From assembly GCF_001434585.1 (NCBI RefSeq), contig NZ_AZDB01000007.1, forward strand, positions 17,642-81,641: a DNA stretch of 64,000 nt, in the 5' to 3' direction. The stretch comes from Companilactobacillus crustorum JCM 15951 (GTDB lineage Bacteria > Bacillota > Bacilli > Lactobacillales > Lactobacillaceae). Below the pieces are notes generated by a model, which saw nothing but the letters and a program-made list of their open reading frames with translations, did no database searches and had not been told where the DNA came from. Shown here piece after piece: positions 34,644 to 46,980 of this stretch. Each line of letters begins with the position of its first letter. Position 1 is the first letter of the stretch. The position numbers and the translations under genes were made by a program.

Positions 34644-34985
34644 CTAATCTAATACTTTACCTAATTTCAACAAATGTACAATATTTTTCTTTGTTTCAAA
34701 CATATCCAAATCCACTGCTGGTTTTCTTGCAATGATTAAAAAGTCTAATTCCGCAGGAATCTCAGGTTTTAATTCCAACAATGATTGGCGAACATATCTT
34801 TTAATACGGTTGCGTCCTACTGCTGTATGTGAAACCTTCTTACCTACTGACAATCCAACCCGCCAGTGCTTTTGACTTTCCTTGGGCATTTTGTACAACA
34901 CAAAATTACGGTTAGCTACAGAATGACCGTTGGAATAGACATATTGAAACTCATTTTCTTTTTTTATGCGATAGCTTTTTCTCAT
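34644..34985 (-). CDS. rnpA: Ribonuclease P protein component
   Basis: A 113-residue basic protein that binds RNase P RNA and helps mature tRNA 5' ends. The start [17 protein letters not shown] and the RNR motif [12 protein letters not shown] (residues about 58-69) are diagnostic, and the C-terminal [12 protein letters not shown] is typical. It lies between rpmH and yidC, the universal arrangement near oriC. Confidence 0.96.
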   Translation of the reverse strand: MRKSYRIKKENEFQYVYSNGHSVANRNFVLYKMPKESQKHWRVGLSVGKKVSHTAVGRNRIKRYVRQSLLELKPEIPAELDFLIIARKPAVDLDMFETKKNIVHLLKLGKVLD

Positions 34986-35052
34986 ATGTCACCAGACTAC
35001 TCTCGTTTTGTAATAAAAAAAGACCACCAAAATGTTTAGTGATCCTTCAAAA

Positions 35053-35193
35053 CTAAGCTGATAATACTTTTCTGCCCTTTTTGCGACGTCTTGCTAGAAC
35101 CTTGCGACCATTACTTGTACTCATTCTTTTCATGAAACCATGGACGCGTTCACGATGACGCTTCTTTGGTTGATATGTTCTCTTTGTAGTCAT
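35053..35193 (-). CDS. rpmH: 50S ribosomal protein L34
   Basis: A 46-residue, very basic ribosomal protein. The frame begins [20 protein letters not shown] and ends KGRKVLSA, matching L34 over its whole length. The ATG at 35193 is preceded by AGGAGG on the minus strand. It is the first gene left of the origin and starts the rpmH-rnpA-yidC operon. Confidence 0.97.
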   Translation of the reverse strand: MTTKRTYQPKKRHRERVHGFMKRMSTSNGRKVLARRRKKGRKVLSA

Positions 35194-35694
35194 CAATAAA
35201 CCTCCTGACTTTTTTTATCTTTAAAATATAAACTTCTTCAGACAATTGCTTAACTATAATATCATGTTATGCCAACTTTTTAAATAACTAATTTCCTATT
35301 AATGTCAAATCTTTTAGAAAGTTTTTCTCAATCTTCTTTGTGGATAAATTGTGCAAGCTTTTGACAAGTATTTTTTTCCACAGGACAATGAACAAACTTT
35401 TCCAACGATGTTTTTTACTGTGTTTTAGTTTTCCACAGAACCTGTTGAATTCTTGTTTTTTATATGTAACACCCGAAATAAAGGCTTTTTTCAGCCTGTT
35501 AATTGTGGATAACTATGTTGATAAATTATACAGTCTCTTTTTTTCCACAAACCTGTGAATATAGAAACCACCTTGTGTTATTTACTTAAAATTTAAACGT
35601 GTGTTCTGTGGAAAACTAGTTACTAGAATGATAAACTATAGAATGTCATTTTAGGGAAAAACTTATCCACAACTTAAAGATTGGGGGGAAATAA
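35194..35694. other. oriC: Replication origin, left (incA-like) part upstream of dnaA
   Basis: A 500-base AT-rich region without credible genes. Exact DnaA boxes TTATCCACA occur at 35339-35347 (reverse), 35504-35512 (reverse) and 35663-35671 (forward). Several relaxed TTTTCCACA-type boxes lie between them (around 35375-35383, 35430-35437, 35541-35549 and 35606-35614). Long T/A tracts could serve as the unwinding region. The dnaA promoter must also lie here. The small open frame at 35340-35558 is within this region and has no coding character. Confidence 0.85.
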
Positions 35695-37071
35695 TTGCAA
35701 AATCTAAATAACTCAACTGATCCAAAACTAACTGAATTTTGGGATTACTTTACGAATAAACTTCGATCCCAACTAACTTCCGTTAGTTATTCGACTTGGG
35801 TTGAAAGTGCTAATCCCTTATACATTGATGGAAATAACATTTATATTTCTGTTCCAACCAAACTGCATAAAGATTATTGGGAACGAAATTATACCGAAAA
35901 AATTGCTATTTACTCATATGAATTAAACGGAATTGAACTTAATCCAATAATTGAAAATGATGAAGATAATACAAAAAAAGAGGAGCAAACAATCACTCCT
36001 CAAGTAGAGACGACAACCGAATCGGCTCAACCAAAACATGTATTTCATAATTCTCATTTGAATCCTAAATACACTTTTTCATCATTTATTGTTGGTAGCG
36101 GTAATCAAATGGCACATGCTGCAGCTCTAGCTGCAGCTGAAGACCCCGGCGGGGTTTACAATCCACTATTTATCTATGGTGGCGTTGGTTTAGGAAAGAC
36201 TCATTTAATGCAAGCAATCGGACATCAAATGATTAAACTAGACCCATTAGCCAAAGTTAAATACGTTACCAGTGAAACTTTCGCCAATGACTTCATTAAC
36301 TCAATCCAGATGCGCACTCAAGATGACTTCAGACAAGAATACCGAAACGTCGATCTACTATTAATAGATGATATTCAATTCTTCGCTGAAAAAGAGGGAA
36401 CACAAGAAGAGTTTTTCCATACATTTAATGAGCTATACGAAAACGGCAAACAGATTGTAATGACATCTGATCGTTTGCCAAACGAAATTCCTAAGTTACA
36501 GGCTAGACTAGTTTCAAGATTTACCAGTGGTTTGTCGGCCGACATCACTGCGCCAGACCTTGAAACTAGAATTGCTATTTTGCGCAACAAAGCTAAAGCT
36601 GAACATTTGGAAATTCCCAATGACACGCTTTCTTACATTGCTGCTCAAGTTGATACTAACGTCCGTGAGCTTGAAGGCGCACTTATTCGCGTTCAGGCTT
36701 ATTCGACGACTAAAAATACTGACATTACTAAATCCGTAGCTGCTGATGCTCTGAAAGTCTTCAAATTATCTAATGATAAAAAGGGACTTTCTATCGCCAA
36801 GATCCAAAATAAAGTGGCTAAGTATTATCACGTCTCAATCCAGGATCTTAAGGGAAAGAAACGTGTTAAATCAATTGTTGTACCACGACAGATTGCGATG
36901 TATCTAGCACGAGAAATGACTGACAGATCTCTACCACAAATTGGTATGGAATTCGGGGGCAAAGATCATACGACTGTCATGCATTCTTGCGAAAAAATAT
37001 CAGAATTAGTCATTAAAGATGAAGATTTAAAACGCTCGGTCAACGAACTAAAAGATGACCTCAGAAATTAA
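35695..37071 (+). CDS. dnaA: Chromosomal replication initiator DnaA
   Basis: A 458-residue AAA+ initiator that binds DnaA boxes and melts oriC. Domain I (residues 1-85) recruits the helicase; domain II (about 90-120) is a variable Glu/Thr-rich linker. Domain III has Walker A GGVGLGKTH (about 162) and Walker B LLIDDIQFF (about 223). The domain IV recognition motif is DHTTVMHSCEKI (about 423). It starts at TTG 35695 behind GGGGGGAA; a TTG start is common for dnaA in this group. DnaA boxes on both sides indicate autoregulation. Confidence 0.98.
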   Translation: MQNLNNSTDPKLTEFWDYFTNKLRSQLTSVSYSTWVESANPLYIDGNNIYISVPTKLHKDYWERNYTEKIAIYSYELNGIELNPIIENDEDNTKKEEQTITPQVETTTESAQPKHVFHNSHLNPKYTFSSFIVGSGNQMAHAAALAAAEDPGGVYNPLFIYGGVGLGKTHLMQAIGHQMIKLDPLAKVKYVTSETFANDFINSIQMRTQDDFRQEYRNVDLLLIDDIQFFAEKEGTQEEFFHTFNELYENGKQIVMTSDRLPNEIPKLQARLVSRFTSGLSADITAPDLETRIAILRNKAKAEHLEIPNDTLSYIAAQVDTNVRELEGALIRVQAYSTTKNTDITKSVAADALKVFKLSNDKKGLSIAKIQNKVAKYYHVSIQDLKGKKRVKSIVVPRQIAMYLAREMTDRSLPQIGMEFGGKDHTTVMHSCEKISELVIKDEDLKRSVNELKDDLRN

Positions 37072-37074
37072 CAT

Positions 37075-37229
37075 GTTTATAACTTTGAGTTTTTCCCAAA
37101 CTTATCCACAGTTGTTAATAACATGAATTTTTCTTATCTTGTCTAGTGTTAGAATAGTTATCCACAGTTTTCACAGTGCCTACTACTACTTCTATCTTTA
37201 TATTAATTAAATAAAAAAGGGAGTTACCT
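37075..37229. other. oriC: Replication origin, right part between dnaA and dnaN
   Basis: Two exact DnaA boxes TTATCCACA at 37102-37110 and 37158-37166, both in the same orientation, in an AT-rich spacer. With the left region this gives the bipartite origin typical of Firmicutes. Confidence 0.8.
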
Positions 37230-38366
37230 ATGAAATTTTCTATTGATCGATCAAAATTCATCAACCAAACTAGCAATGTTCAACGAGCAATTTCTACAAA
37301 AACAACTATTCCTATTTTGACAGGAATGAAATTAGATCTTTCTGAATCTGGTTTAACTATTACTGGTAGCAATTCTGATATTTCAATTACTGCTTTTATT
37401 TCTAAAGAAGATTCAGATAACGATTTAAAAATTGAAAGTACTGGCTCGATTGTTTTACCAGCTAGATTCTTTAACGAAATCATTAAAAAACTTCCTGGTG
37501 ACAATTTCGAACTAGAGGTTTTGAATAACAATCAAACCTTGATTAAATCAGGTGTTTCAGAATTTACGATTAACGGACTTGATGCTGTAAATTATCCACA
37601 TCTTCCTGATGTAGAGACAGATAATCAATTAGTTTTGCCAACAGATGTTTTTAAAGAAGTTGTTAATCAAACTGTTATTGCTGTTTCAACTCAAGAAAGT
37701 CGTCCTGTTCTAACTGGTGTCAACTTCTTAATTACGAGTGAAGGATTAACAGCTGTTGCTACTGATAGCCATCGTCTTTCACAACGAAAAATTAATATCA
37801 CTAGTGATGAAGATTATAATTTGATTATTCCAGGAAAGAGTTTGACTGAATTAGTTAGAACTATCAGCGACTCTGTCAAGGAAATTTCAATGTCGATTTC
37901 TGAAAATCAAGTTCTATTCAGTTTTGACAATATTATGTTCTATTCACGACTACTTGATGGTCGTTATCCTGAAACTGACCGTTTAATTCCTGATGAATCT
38001 AATACACGTCTTACATTTGATTCTTCAAAATTGTTAGCATCTGTTGAGCGTGCTTCATTGCTTTCTCATGAAAGTCGCAACAATGTTATTAAACTAGAGA
38101 TCAAGGCTGTTGATAAAAAAGCCACGCTTTATGGAAATTCACCAGAAGTTGGTACTGTTGAAGAAGTTCTTGATTTTGACAATCTTGAAGGAGACGACTT
38201 GGAGATTTCATTTAATCCTGATTATTTGAAAGATGCTTTGAGATCGTTCGGAAGTAACGCTTCAATCGAAATGAGTTTTACTTCTCCATTGCATCCATTT
38301 ACTTTAAGACCAGTCGAAAATCGTGATAACTTTGTTCAACTTATTACTCCAGTACGAACATTTTAA
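37230..38366 (+). CDS. dnaN: DNA polymerase III sliding clamp (beta subunit)
   Basis: A 378-residue clamp protein that forms a ring dimer round DNA and tethers polymerase and repair enzymes. The start MKFSIDRSKFINQTSNVQRAIS and the end HPFTLRPVENRDNFVQLITPVRTF are characteristic, and there are three similar domains. SRPVLTGVNFLI and ATDSHRLSQRKI (about residues 150-185) lie in domain 2. An AAAGGGAG site precedes the ATG. A terminator follows, so it is separated from yaaA. Confidence 0.98.
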   Translation: MKFSIDRSKFINQTSNVQRAISTKTTIPILTGMKLDLSESGLTITGSNSDISITAFISKEDSDNDLKIESTGSIVLPARFFNEIIKKLPGDNFELEVLNNNQTLIKSGVSEFTINGLDAVNYPHLPDVETDNQLVLPTDVFKEVVNQTVIAVSTQESRPVLTGVNFLITSEGLTAVATDSHRLSQRKINITSDEDYNLIIPGKSLTELVRTISDSVKEISMSISENQVLFSFDNIMFYSRLLDGRYPETDRLIPDESNTRLTFDSSKLLASVERASLLSHESRNNVIKLEIKAVDKKATLYGNSPEVGTVEEVLDFDNLEGDDLEISFNPDYLKDALRSFGSNASIEMSFTSPLHPFTLRPVENRDNFVQLITPVRTF

Positions 38367-38380
38367 TGTGAAATAGTCTA

Positions 38381-38416
38381 AATAGACTGAACTTCGGTTC
38401 GGTCTATTTTTTTTTA
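38381..38416 (+). terminator. Terminator after dnaN
   Basis: aatagactgaac and gttcggtctatt with a TTCG loop and a nine-T run. Confidence 0.9.
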
Positions 38417-38500
38417 GATTATATATTTAAACGCCGTAATTTAGCTTTTGGACTTTTTTAGGTTATTTTAGTGGGTGGATACTCATTGTTTAAAAAATTT

Positions 38501-38528
38501 CTCAAAACGCCTGAGATTTCGTTTTGAG
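38501..38528. promoter_or_regulatory. Perfect 9-bp inverted repeat next to the yaaA promoter
   Basis: CTCAAAACG (38501-38509) and CGTTTTGAG (38520-38528) are separated by 10 bases and end just before the -35 box at 38529. Either an operator or the remnant of a hairpin; no regulator can be named. Confidence 0.35.
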
Positions 38529-38557
38529 TTGTCTTTTATTGTGAAAACAACTATAAT
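38529..38557 (+). promoter_or_regulatory. Promoter of yaaA-recF-gyrB-gyrA
   Basis: TTGTCT (38529-38534), 17 bases, TATAAT (38552-38557), 47 bases upstream of the yaaA start. It is the only good promoter between the dnaN terminator and yaaA. Confidence 0.6.
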
Positions 38558-38603
38558 ATTACTATGTCATTAATGGATAAATCTAATAAATAGGGTGTTA
38601 ACT

Positions 38604-38813
38604 ATGTCTGAAAAAATTAAACTAGAAACTGAATTTATTACTTTAGGTCAACTACTAAAAGATGAAGGCGTTATTGCCACTGGCGGACAAGCTAAATGGT
38701 TCCTCAGAGAAAATTCAGTTTTGGTTAATGGCAGTCCTGAAGATCGTCGTGGTAAAAAATTACACTTAGGAGATGTTGTAGTTGTTGGCGATCAAACATT
38801 TGAAATTGAATAA
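38604..38813 (+). CDS. yaaA: S4-domain protein YaaA
   Basis: A 69-residue RNA-binding protein of the S4 fold, found between dnaN and recF in most Firmicutes. ITLGQLLKDEGVIATGGQAKWFLRENSVLVNG is the S4 motif (it fills residues about 12-45) and RRGKKLHLGDVV follows. ATG 38604 is preferred to the in-frame GTG 38595, which overlaps the AGGGTG site. Its stop codon touches the recF start, so both are translationally coupled. The exact role is not known; a ribosome-related role is likely for the family. Confidence 0.92.
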   Translation: MSEKIKLETEFITLGQLLKDEGVIATGGQAKWFLRENSVLVNGSPEDRRGKKLHLGDVVVVGDQTFEIE

Positions 38814-41884
<3,071 letters not shown>

Positions 41885-41900
41885 GGAGGATGGCAATTTA

Positions 41901-44426
41901 ATGGCAGATCATAGAATAGAAAATGTTAACTTGACAGAAGTCATGAAGAATTCCTTCGTTGACTACGCTGCCAGTGTTATCGTGTCACGTGCGTTACCTG
42001 ACGTCCGTGATGGTCTCAAACCAGTTCATCGCCGTATTCTTTATGGTATGAATGAGTTGGGTGTTACACCTGACAAGCCATACAAGAAGAGTGCTCGTTT
42101 TGTTGGTGATATTATGGGAAAATATCATCCACATGGGGATTCGGCTATTTATGAATCAATGGTTAGAATGGCTCAGGATTTCAGTTATCGTTATCCATTG
42201 GTCGATGGACACGGAAACTTTGGATCAATCGATGGTGATCCACCCGCTGCTATGCGTTATACCGAAGCTAGAATGAGCAAAATGGCAGTTGAAATGTTGC
42301 GTGATATCAACAAAGATACCGTCGATCTTGTTCCTAACTACGATGGTGAAGAAAAAGAACCAATGGTTCTACCAGCTAGATTCCCTAACTTATTAGTTAA
42401 TGGTGCTACTGGTATTGCAGTTGGTATGACAACTAATATCCCTTCACATAACTTAAAAGAAGTTATTGATGCATTGCATATTTTGATGAGAAATAAAGAT
42501 GCTACTGTAGCTGATTTGATGAAGGCAATTCCAGGACCCGATTTTCCTACTGGTGGAATTATTATGGGCCGTTCAGGAATTAGAAAAGCCTATGAGAATG
42601 GTAAAGGAACGATTATTCTTCGTGCTAAAGTTGATATTGTGACAAAGAAGAGCGGTGCTGAACAAATCATCGTTACAGAATTGCCATACATGGTCAATAA
42701 GGCTAAATTGGTTGAAAGAATTGCTGAATTAGCTCGTGAAAAGAAGATTGAAGGTATCACTGACTTAAACGATGAATCCGATCGTGAAGGTATGCGAATC
42801 GTTATTGATCTTCGTCGTGATATGAGTGCATCAGTTGTTTTGAATAACCTTTACAAATTAACGCAGCTTCAAATTTCTTATGGTATCAATATGGTTGCTA
42901 TTGTAGGTAAGACCCCTAAGGTCTTCTCGCTTAAAGGCATCTTAGTTGAATATCTAAAGCATCAAGAAGTTGTTATTAGAAGAAGAACTGAGTTTGAATT
43001 AAAACGTGCTCAGGCAAGAGCTCATATTCTTGAAGGTTTAAGAATCGCACTGGATCATATTGATGATATCATCAGTATTATTCGTGGTTCTCAGACATCG
43101 GCTATTGCTAAGCAAACTTTGATGGATAAGTACAAGCTATCTGACAAACAATCACAAGCTATTCTTGATATGCGTTTGGTTCGTTTGACTGGTTTGGAAC
43201 GTGAAAAAGTAGAGGCTGAATACCAAGAACTCTTGGTTAAAATTGCTGATTACAAAGATATTTTGGCTAAATCTGAACGTGTTGATAAAATTATTTATGA
43301 TGAATTATTAGAGATTCAAGAGAAATTTGGCGATGCTAGAAGAACGGAAATCCGTGCTAGTGAAGTTGCCAATATCGAAGATGAAGATCTAATTGAAGAA
43401 GAGAATATCTTAATCGTTTTGACACATAATGGGTACATCAAACGTTTATCTGCTGATGAATTTCGTGTTCAAAATCGTGGTGGTCGCGGTGTTCAAGGAA
43501 TGGGTGTTCATGATGATGATTTCATTGAACAAATGCTCTATACTTCCACACATGATCGTCTATTGTTCTTTACCAATGCTGGTAAAGTTTATCGAATCAA
43601 GGGTTATGAAGTTCCCGAATATGGCCGTACTGCTAAGGGGATTCCAGTTATTAATCTTTTGAATATCGAAAAAGGCGAGAAAATTGAAACGGTCATCAAT
43701 GTTGATCGGGATGTCGATCCAGATAATTCATATTTGTTCTTTGTAACTAAATATGGAACTGTTAAACGTACTCCAGTCAATGATTTTGCTAATATCAGAC
43801 ATTCTGGTTTGCGAGCTATCACATTGAAGGACGAAGATGAGTTAAATAATGTCTTCTTAACTGATGGTGATAAGGTTATTATTATCGGAACTCATAAGGG
43901 CTATGCTGTAACCTTCAGAGAAAGCGATGTTCGTCCAATGGGAAGAACGGCTGCTGGTGTTCGTGGTATCAAACTACGTGACGAAGATTATGTTGTGGGC
44001 TCATCTATTGCAGAGTCTGGTCAAGAAATTCTAACTATCTCTGAAAAAGGATATGGTAAGAGAACTTCTGTTACTGAGTATCCAATTAAGGGTCGTGGCG
44101 GTAAAGGTATCAAGACTGCTAACGTCACTGAAAAGAATGGTCCAATTGCAGGGTTAACAGTAGTTGATGGTGATGAAGATATCATGTTGATTACTAACAA
44201 GGGTGTCATGATTCGTTTTGAGGTTCAAAGCGTATCACAAACTGGTCGTGCAACTTTGGGCGTTAGATTGATTAAGGTTGATGATGATTCAGCTGTCTCA
44301 ACTATGGCGAAAGTTGCTGAGGATTCTGATGATGAAGAAACAAGTACTGACTCAGATACTGATGCACCTAATGTAGCTAATGATCAAACTGAAGAATCAG
44401 ATAAAGATAATTCAGACAATAATTAA
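41901..44426 (+). CDS. gyrA: DNA gyrase subunit A
   Basis: The 841-residue DNA-breaking subunit of gyrase. The catalytic Tyr lies in [14 protein letters not shown] near residue 120; the quinolone-resistance region is [15 protein letters not shown], with the sensitive Ser/Glu pattern seen as DSAIYE. The C-terminal beta-pinwheel has the complete GyrA-box-like [11 protein letters not shown] (about 527) and several related GRTAxG repeats. The tail is strongly acidic, ending in Asp/Asn/Ser. It follows gyrB by 16 bases with an AGGGAGG site and is closed by a terminator. Confidence 0.98.
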   Translation: MADHRIENVNLTEVMKNSFVDYAASVIVSRALPDVRDGLKPVHRRILYGMNELGVTPDKPYKKSARFVGDIMGKYHPHGDSAIYESMVRMAQDFSYRYPLVDGHGNFGSIDGDPPAAMRYTEARMSKMAVEMLRDINKDTVDLVPNYDGEEKEPMVLPARFPNLLVNGATGIAVGMTTNIPSHNLKEVIDALHILMRNKDATVADLMKAIPGPDFPTGGIIMGRSGIRKAYENGKGTIILRAKVDIVTKKSGAEQIIVTELPYMVNKAKLVERIAELAREKKIEGITDLNDESDREGMRIVIDLRRDMSASVVLNNLYKLTQLQISYGINMVAIVGKTPKVFSLKGILVEYLKHQEVVIRRRTEFELKRAQARAHILEGLRIALDHIDDIISIIRGSQTSAIAKQTLMDKYKLSDKQSQAILDMRLVRLTGLEREKVEAEYQELLVKIADYKDILAKSERVDKIIYDELLEIQEKFGDARRTEIRASEVANIEDEDLIEEENILIVLTHNGYIKRLSADEFRVQNRGGRGVQGMGVHDDDFIEQMLYTSTHDRLLFFTNAGKVYRIKGYEVPEYGRTAKGIPVINLLNIEKGEKIETVINVDRDVDPDNSYLFFVTKYGTVKRTPVNDFANIRHSGLRAITLKDEDELNNVFLTDGDKVIIIGTHKGYAVTFRESDVRPMGRTAAGVRGIKLRDEDYVVGSSIAESGQEILTISEKGYGKRTSVTEYPIKGRGGKGIKTANVTEKNGPIAGLTVVDGDEDIMLITNKGVMIRFEVQSVSQTGRATLGVRLIKVDDDSAVSTMAKVAEDSDDEETSTDSDTDAPNVANDQTEESDKDNSDNN

Positions 44427-44428
44427 AA

Positions 44429-44502
44429 TAAAAATCGTTTCTGCGTAATTTGATTATGTATCCCTCGATGGGGGATGCGTGTCAGTCAGAAACGATTTTT
44501 TT
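44429..44502 (+). terminator. Terminator after gyrA
   Basis: aaaatcgtttctg and cagaaacgatttt form a 13-bp outer stem, an inner atccc/gggat hairpin lies in the loop, and a seven-T run follows. Confidence 0.88.
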
Positions 44503-44629
44503 GTTAGAATTGGTTCTAGTATTTGGAGAGGTTTTATGCTAAAATTATATTTCGTGAGTATAAAATGTAGTTAATTTATGCTCCTTGTTCTTTAATTAGA
44601 ACCATTAGACCATAAGGAGGTGTACAGTC

Positions 44630-44926
44630 ATGGCTGAAGCACATTACGAAATCACTTATATCATTAAACCTGATATGGAAGAAGACGCAAAGAAGGCATT
44701 GATCGATCGTTTCGATAAGATCATTACTGATAACGGCGCCAAAGTAATCGACTCAAAAGACTGGGAAAAGAAACGTTTAGCATATGAAATTGCTAATTAC
44801 AAGGAAGGTATCTACCATATTGTAAACGTAGATGCTGACAATGATGAAGCAATCAACGAATTCGACCGTCTTTCAAAGATTGAAGATAACATTCTTCGTC
44901 ACATGATCGTTAGACGCAAAAACTAG
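44630..44926 (+). CDS. rpsF: 30S ribosomal protein S6
   Basis: The 98-residue S6 protein, which pairs with S18 in the small subunit platform. [20 protein letters not shown] and the end RHMIVRRKN are characteristic; [20 protein letters not shown] is the central S6 motif. An AAGGAGG site precedes the ATG. It is the first gene of the rpsF-ssb-rpsR operon. The 125-base leader (44503-44629) is where an S6:S18 autoregulatory RNA would lie, but I could not make out its motif with confidence. Confidence 0.97.
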   Translation: MAEAHYEITYIIKPDMEEDAKKALIDRFDKIITDNGAKVIDSKDWEKKRLAYEIANYKEGIYHIVNVDADNDEAINEFDRLSKIEDNILRHMIVRRKN

Positions 44927-44930
44927 TTTT

Positions 44931-44946
44931 TGTTTCACGTGAAACA
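44931..44946. other. parS site, perfect match
   Basis: TGTTTCACGTGAAACA is the exact 16-bp ParB (Spo0J) binding palindrome. It lies between rpsF and ssb, 9 kb from dnaA, on the origin-proximal right arm. It nucleates the ParB partition complex and SMC loading. The parA/parB genes are not in the window. Confidence 0.9.
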
Positions 44947-44963
44947 ATAAGGAGGCAGATTAA

Positions 44964-45563
44964 ATGATTAATCGAGTAGTTTTAGTTGGACGCCTGACAC
45001 GTGATCCTGAATTGAGATATACTGCCAATGGTGCAGCAGTTGCAAGTTTTACAGTTGCTGTTAACCGTCAGTTTACTAATTCACAGGGCGAACGTGAAGC
45101 TGATTTTATCGGTTGTACTATTTGGAGAAAAGCTGCTGAGAATTTTGTTAATTTCACTAAGAAGGGTTCATTAGTTGGTATCGATGGACGTATTCAAACA
45201 AGTTCATACGATAATCAACAAGGTCAAAGAGTCTACAGAACAGATGTTATTGTAGAAAACTTCTCTTTGCTTGAATCTCGAGCTGAAAGTGAAAGAAGAG
45301 ATTCTGGTAGCGGCAATTCCAATCAAGCATCAAACTACAACAATAATTCCAATCAATCAAATCAGTCTCCGTTCGGAAATACTAACAGTAATAACAATAG
45401 TTATGGCAATAATAGTGCCAATAACAATAGTAATTACAATAATAGTAACAACAATTCAAATAACAATAATCAATCTAACAATTCTAACAGTAACAATAAT
45501 GGCGATCCTTTTGCTGATAAAAGCAAGCCGATTGACATTTCTGATGATGATTTACCATTTTAA
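44964..45563 (+). CDS. ssb: Single-stranded DNA-binding protein
   Basis: A 199-residue SSB that protects single-stranded DNA. The OB fold covers residues 1-105: [45 protein letters not shown] long Asn/Ser/Gln-rich, low-complexity linker fills about 110-185. The tail DISDDDLPF is the acidic tip that docks replication and repair partners. An AAGGAGG site precedes the ATG. It lies between rpsF and rpsR, as usual, and the parS site sits just upstream. Confidence 0.97.
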   Translation: MINRVVLVGRLTRDPELRYTANGAAVASFTVAVNRQFTNSQGEREADFIGCTIWRKAAENFVNFTKKGSLVGIDGRIQTSSYDNQQGQRVYRTDVIVENFSLLESRAESERRDSGSGNSNQASNYNNNSNQSNQSPFGNTNSNNNSYGNNSANNNSNYNNSNNNSNNNNQSNNSNSNNNGDPFADKSKPIDISDDDLPF

Positions 45564-45584
45564 TATAGAAGGGAGCAATTTATA

Positions 45585-45821
45585 ATGGCCCAACAAAGAA
45601 GAGGCGGACGTAGAAGACGTAAAGTTGACTTCATCGCTGCTAACCATATCGAATACATCGATTACAAAGATACAGACTTACTAAAGAGATTTATCTCAGA
45701 ACGTGGTAAGATCTTACCAAGACGTGTTACAGGTACAAGTGCTAAGAACCAACGTAGACTTACTGTAGCTATCAAGAGAGCAAGAATCATGGCTCTATTG
45801 CCATTCGTTGCAGAAGACTAA
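45585..45821 (+). CDS. rpsR: 30S ribosomal protein S18
   Basis: A 78-residue basic ribosomal protein. [12 protein letters not shown] at the start and the core [33 protein letters not shown] are diagnostic of S18. It follows ssb by 21 bases with a GGGAG site, and two terminators close the operon. Confidence 0.98.
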   Translation: MAQQRRGGRRRRKVDFIAANHIEYIDYKDTDLLKRFISERGKILPRRVTGTSAKNQRRLTVAIKRARIMALLPFVAED

Positions 45822-45829
45822 TTAATTTA

Positions 45830-45858
45830 AGATCACACTGATGGGTGATCTTTTTTTA
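45830..45858 (+). terminator. Terminator after rpsR
   Basis: agatcac and gtgatct with a seven-base loop and T7. Confidence 0.85.
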
Positions 45859-45873
45859 TACCTAAATTTAGAT

Positions 45874-45913
45874 AAAAAGTCATTAATCAGGATAAATGAT
45901 TAATGACTTTTTC
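45874..45913. terminator. Second, bidirectional hairpin after rpsR
   Basis: aaaagtcattaatca and tgattaatgactttt form a 15-bp perfect stem with T/A tracts on both sides. Confidence 0.8.
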
Positions 45914-45987
45914 TTTATATAGAAATGAAGCACAATAGTTTAAACTTGAAGGTACGGTAGAAATTAGTAATAATAAATAGTTGTTTA

Positions 45988-46001
45988 AGAAACCGCTTTC
46001 T
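45988..46001. promoter_or_regulatory. cre-like palindrome upstream of the XRE operon
   Basis: AGAAACCGCTTTCT matches 12 of 14 positions of the CcpA cre core TGAAANCGNTTTCA; both outermost positions are changed symmetrically, which weakens the case. It ends 19 bases upstream of the -35 box. Confidence 0.3.
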
Positions 46002-46009
46002 AAAAACGT

Positions 46010-46071
46010 GTCATATATATTTGACAACAAATATATAAAGAGTTATATTATTGATGTCAAATATATATGAC
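46010..46071. promoter_or_regulatory. Paired 17-bp operator arms around the XRE/DUF3278 promoter
   Basis: GTCATATATATTTGACA (46010-46026) and its exact reverse complement TGTCAAATATATATGAC (46055-46071) flank the core promoter. The left arm contains the -35 and the right arm covers the start-site region. Each arm is itself partly palindromic (GTCA...TGAC), so four half sites are present. This is the layout expected for an autorepressor acting by double occupancy or looping. Confidence 0.75.
46021..46049 (+). promoter_or_regulatory. Promoter of the XRE/DUF3278 operon
   Basis: TTGACA (46021-46026), 17 bases, TATATT (46044-46049), 46 bases before the start codon and enclosed by the two operator arms. 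Confidence 0.75.
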
Positions 46072-46094
46072 TTTTAAAGGATGAAGTGATGTAA

Positions 46095-46316
46095 ATGAAT
46101 CATGTCCGTGAATATCGAAATAAACAAAAGTTATCGCAAATGTTACTTGCTGAAAAAATTGGAGTGGCCCGACAAACGATCAATTTAATTGAAAATGACA
46201 AATATAATCCATCGTTAGATTTATGTTTGAAATTGGCTTGGGCATTGGATACGGATTTGAATACGCTTTTTTGGAGGGGGAAGAATGAAGAAAAAATGGA
46301 AACAAAAGTTAATTAA
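46095..46316 (+). CDS. XRE-family transcriptional regulator
   Basis: A 73-residue Cro/CI-type helix-turn-helix protein, almost only a DNA-binding domain: VREYRNKQKLSQMLLAEKIG, then VARQTINLIENDKYNPSLDLCLKLAWALD. Small regulators of this class are common in Firmicutes next to a membrane protein gene. The end overlaps the DUF3278 start by 32 bases, so both are one translation-coupled unit. The perfect paired 17-bp arms around its own promoter make autorepression very likely. Confidence 0.9.
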   Translation: MNHVREYRNKQKLSQMLLAEKIGVARQTINLIENDKYNPSLDLCLKLAWALDTDLNTLFWRGKNEEKMETKVN

Positions 46317-46827
46317 ACATTTCTTTGGCATCGCTGGAATTTATGATGAGCATGTTGAATTGGAAGTAGGTAAGGCGACGACATGGGCCGTAATAGCGGT
46401 TTTTATTTTTGAAATGATCTTTAATTTTGGAATGCTTTTGTTAGCTAGTCTAGGAGCTATTCATAATTTTGAAACTGTTTTTTATTTAACGTTGGCAATT
46501 CAAATAATAGGTGTAAGTGCGATTATTAGTTTAGTAACTTATTTTAGGTTTAAAAAATCAGGTATTAATAATAAGGAAGTAATAGCAGAGAAGAAGACAG
46601 CCACTCTAGATAAATTTTATCGAAAGTCCGTTAGTGTGGGGACTGGTTTCTTTCTGTTTGAATGGATATTTAGTACACTGTTTGATATGAATGGCCAAGG
46701 CCTCTGGTTTACTTTATTTACATGGAGAGAAATAAGAATGGCCTTATTAGAAGCAATTATTTTTACTGCTCTTATGACATTTTTTGGCAGACGAAAAATT
46801 AAGACAATAAAATATGATAATGAATAA
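46285..46827 (+). CDS. DUF3278-type four-helix membrane protein
   Basis: A 180-residue integral membrane protein with about four transmembrane helices (residues about 32-57, 68-92, 113-135 and 148-170). The basic N-terminus MKKKWKQKLIKHFFGIAGIYDEH resembles DUF3278 proteins that accompany small XRE regulators in lactobacilli. Function is unknown; partner regulators of this size often respond to the membrane protein or to a signal it senses. It begins inside the XRE gene behind GGAGGGGG. A terminator follows. Confidence 0.75.
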   Translation: MKKKWKQKLIKHFFGIAGIYDEHVELEVGKATTWAVIAVFIFEMIFNFGMLLLASLGAIHNFETVFYLTLAIQIIGVSAIISLVTYFRFKKSGINNKEVIAEKKTATLDKFYRKSVSVGTGFFLFEWIFSTLFDMNGQGLWFTLFTWREIRMALLEAIIFTALMTFFGRRKIKTIKYDNE

Positions 46828-46828
46828 A

Positions 46829-46871
46829 AAACATCAACACGTTGCTAAAGGGCGCCGATGTTGATGTTTTT
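46829..46871. terminator. Terminator after the DUF3278 gene
   Basis: aaacatcaaca and tgttgatgttt with an inner GC-rich loop, followed by TTTTG. Confidence 0.75.
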
Positions 46872-46980
46872 GTCTTATCAACTTTCCAAATTTCGTTACA
46901 TGTTTTTCAGTGCAATATATCTTAAGAAAGAACAAGTCGGCTGTGATAAAATTAAGAAGTATATCTAAGAGGGGACTATT

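Noticed and set aside
35340..35558. 72-codon frame in the origin region
   Set aside because: It runs through DnaA boxes and T tracts, has a Phe/Leu-rich composition from AT-rich DNA and lacks a ribosome site.
44503..44629. S6:S18 leader RNA upstream of rpsF
   Set aside because: The location is right, but I could not identify the conserved bulged stem with confidence by eye, so it is not annotated as a feature.
45360..45500. Repetitive AAYAAY tract as a DNA repeat or slippage locus
   Set aside because: It encodes the Asn/Ser-rich linker of SSB, which is normal for the family, and the frame is intact.
45980..46075. CRISPR-like repeats at the paired 17-bp arms
   Set aside because: There are only two arms, in inverted orientation around a promoter, with no cas genes; an operator explains them.
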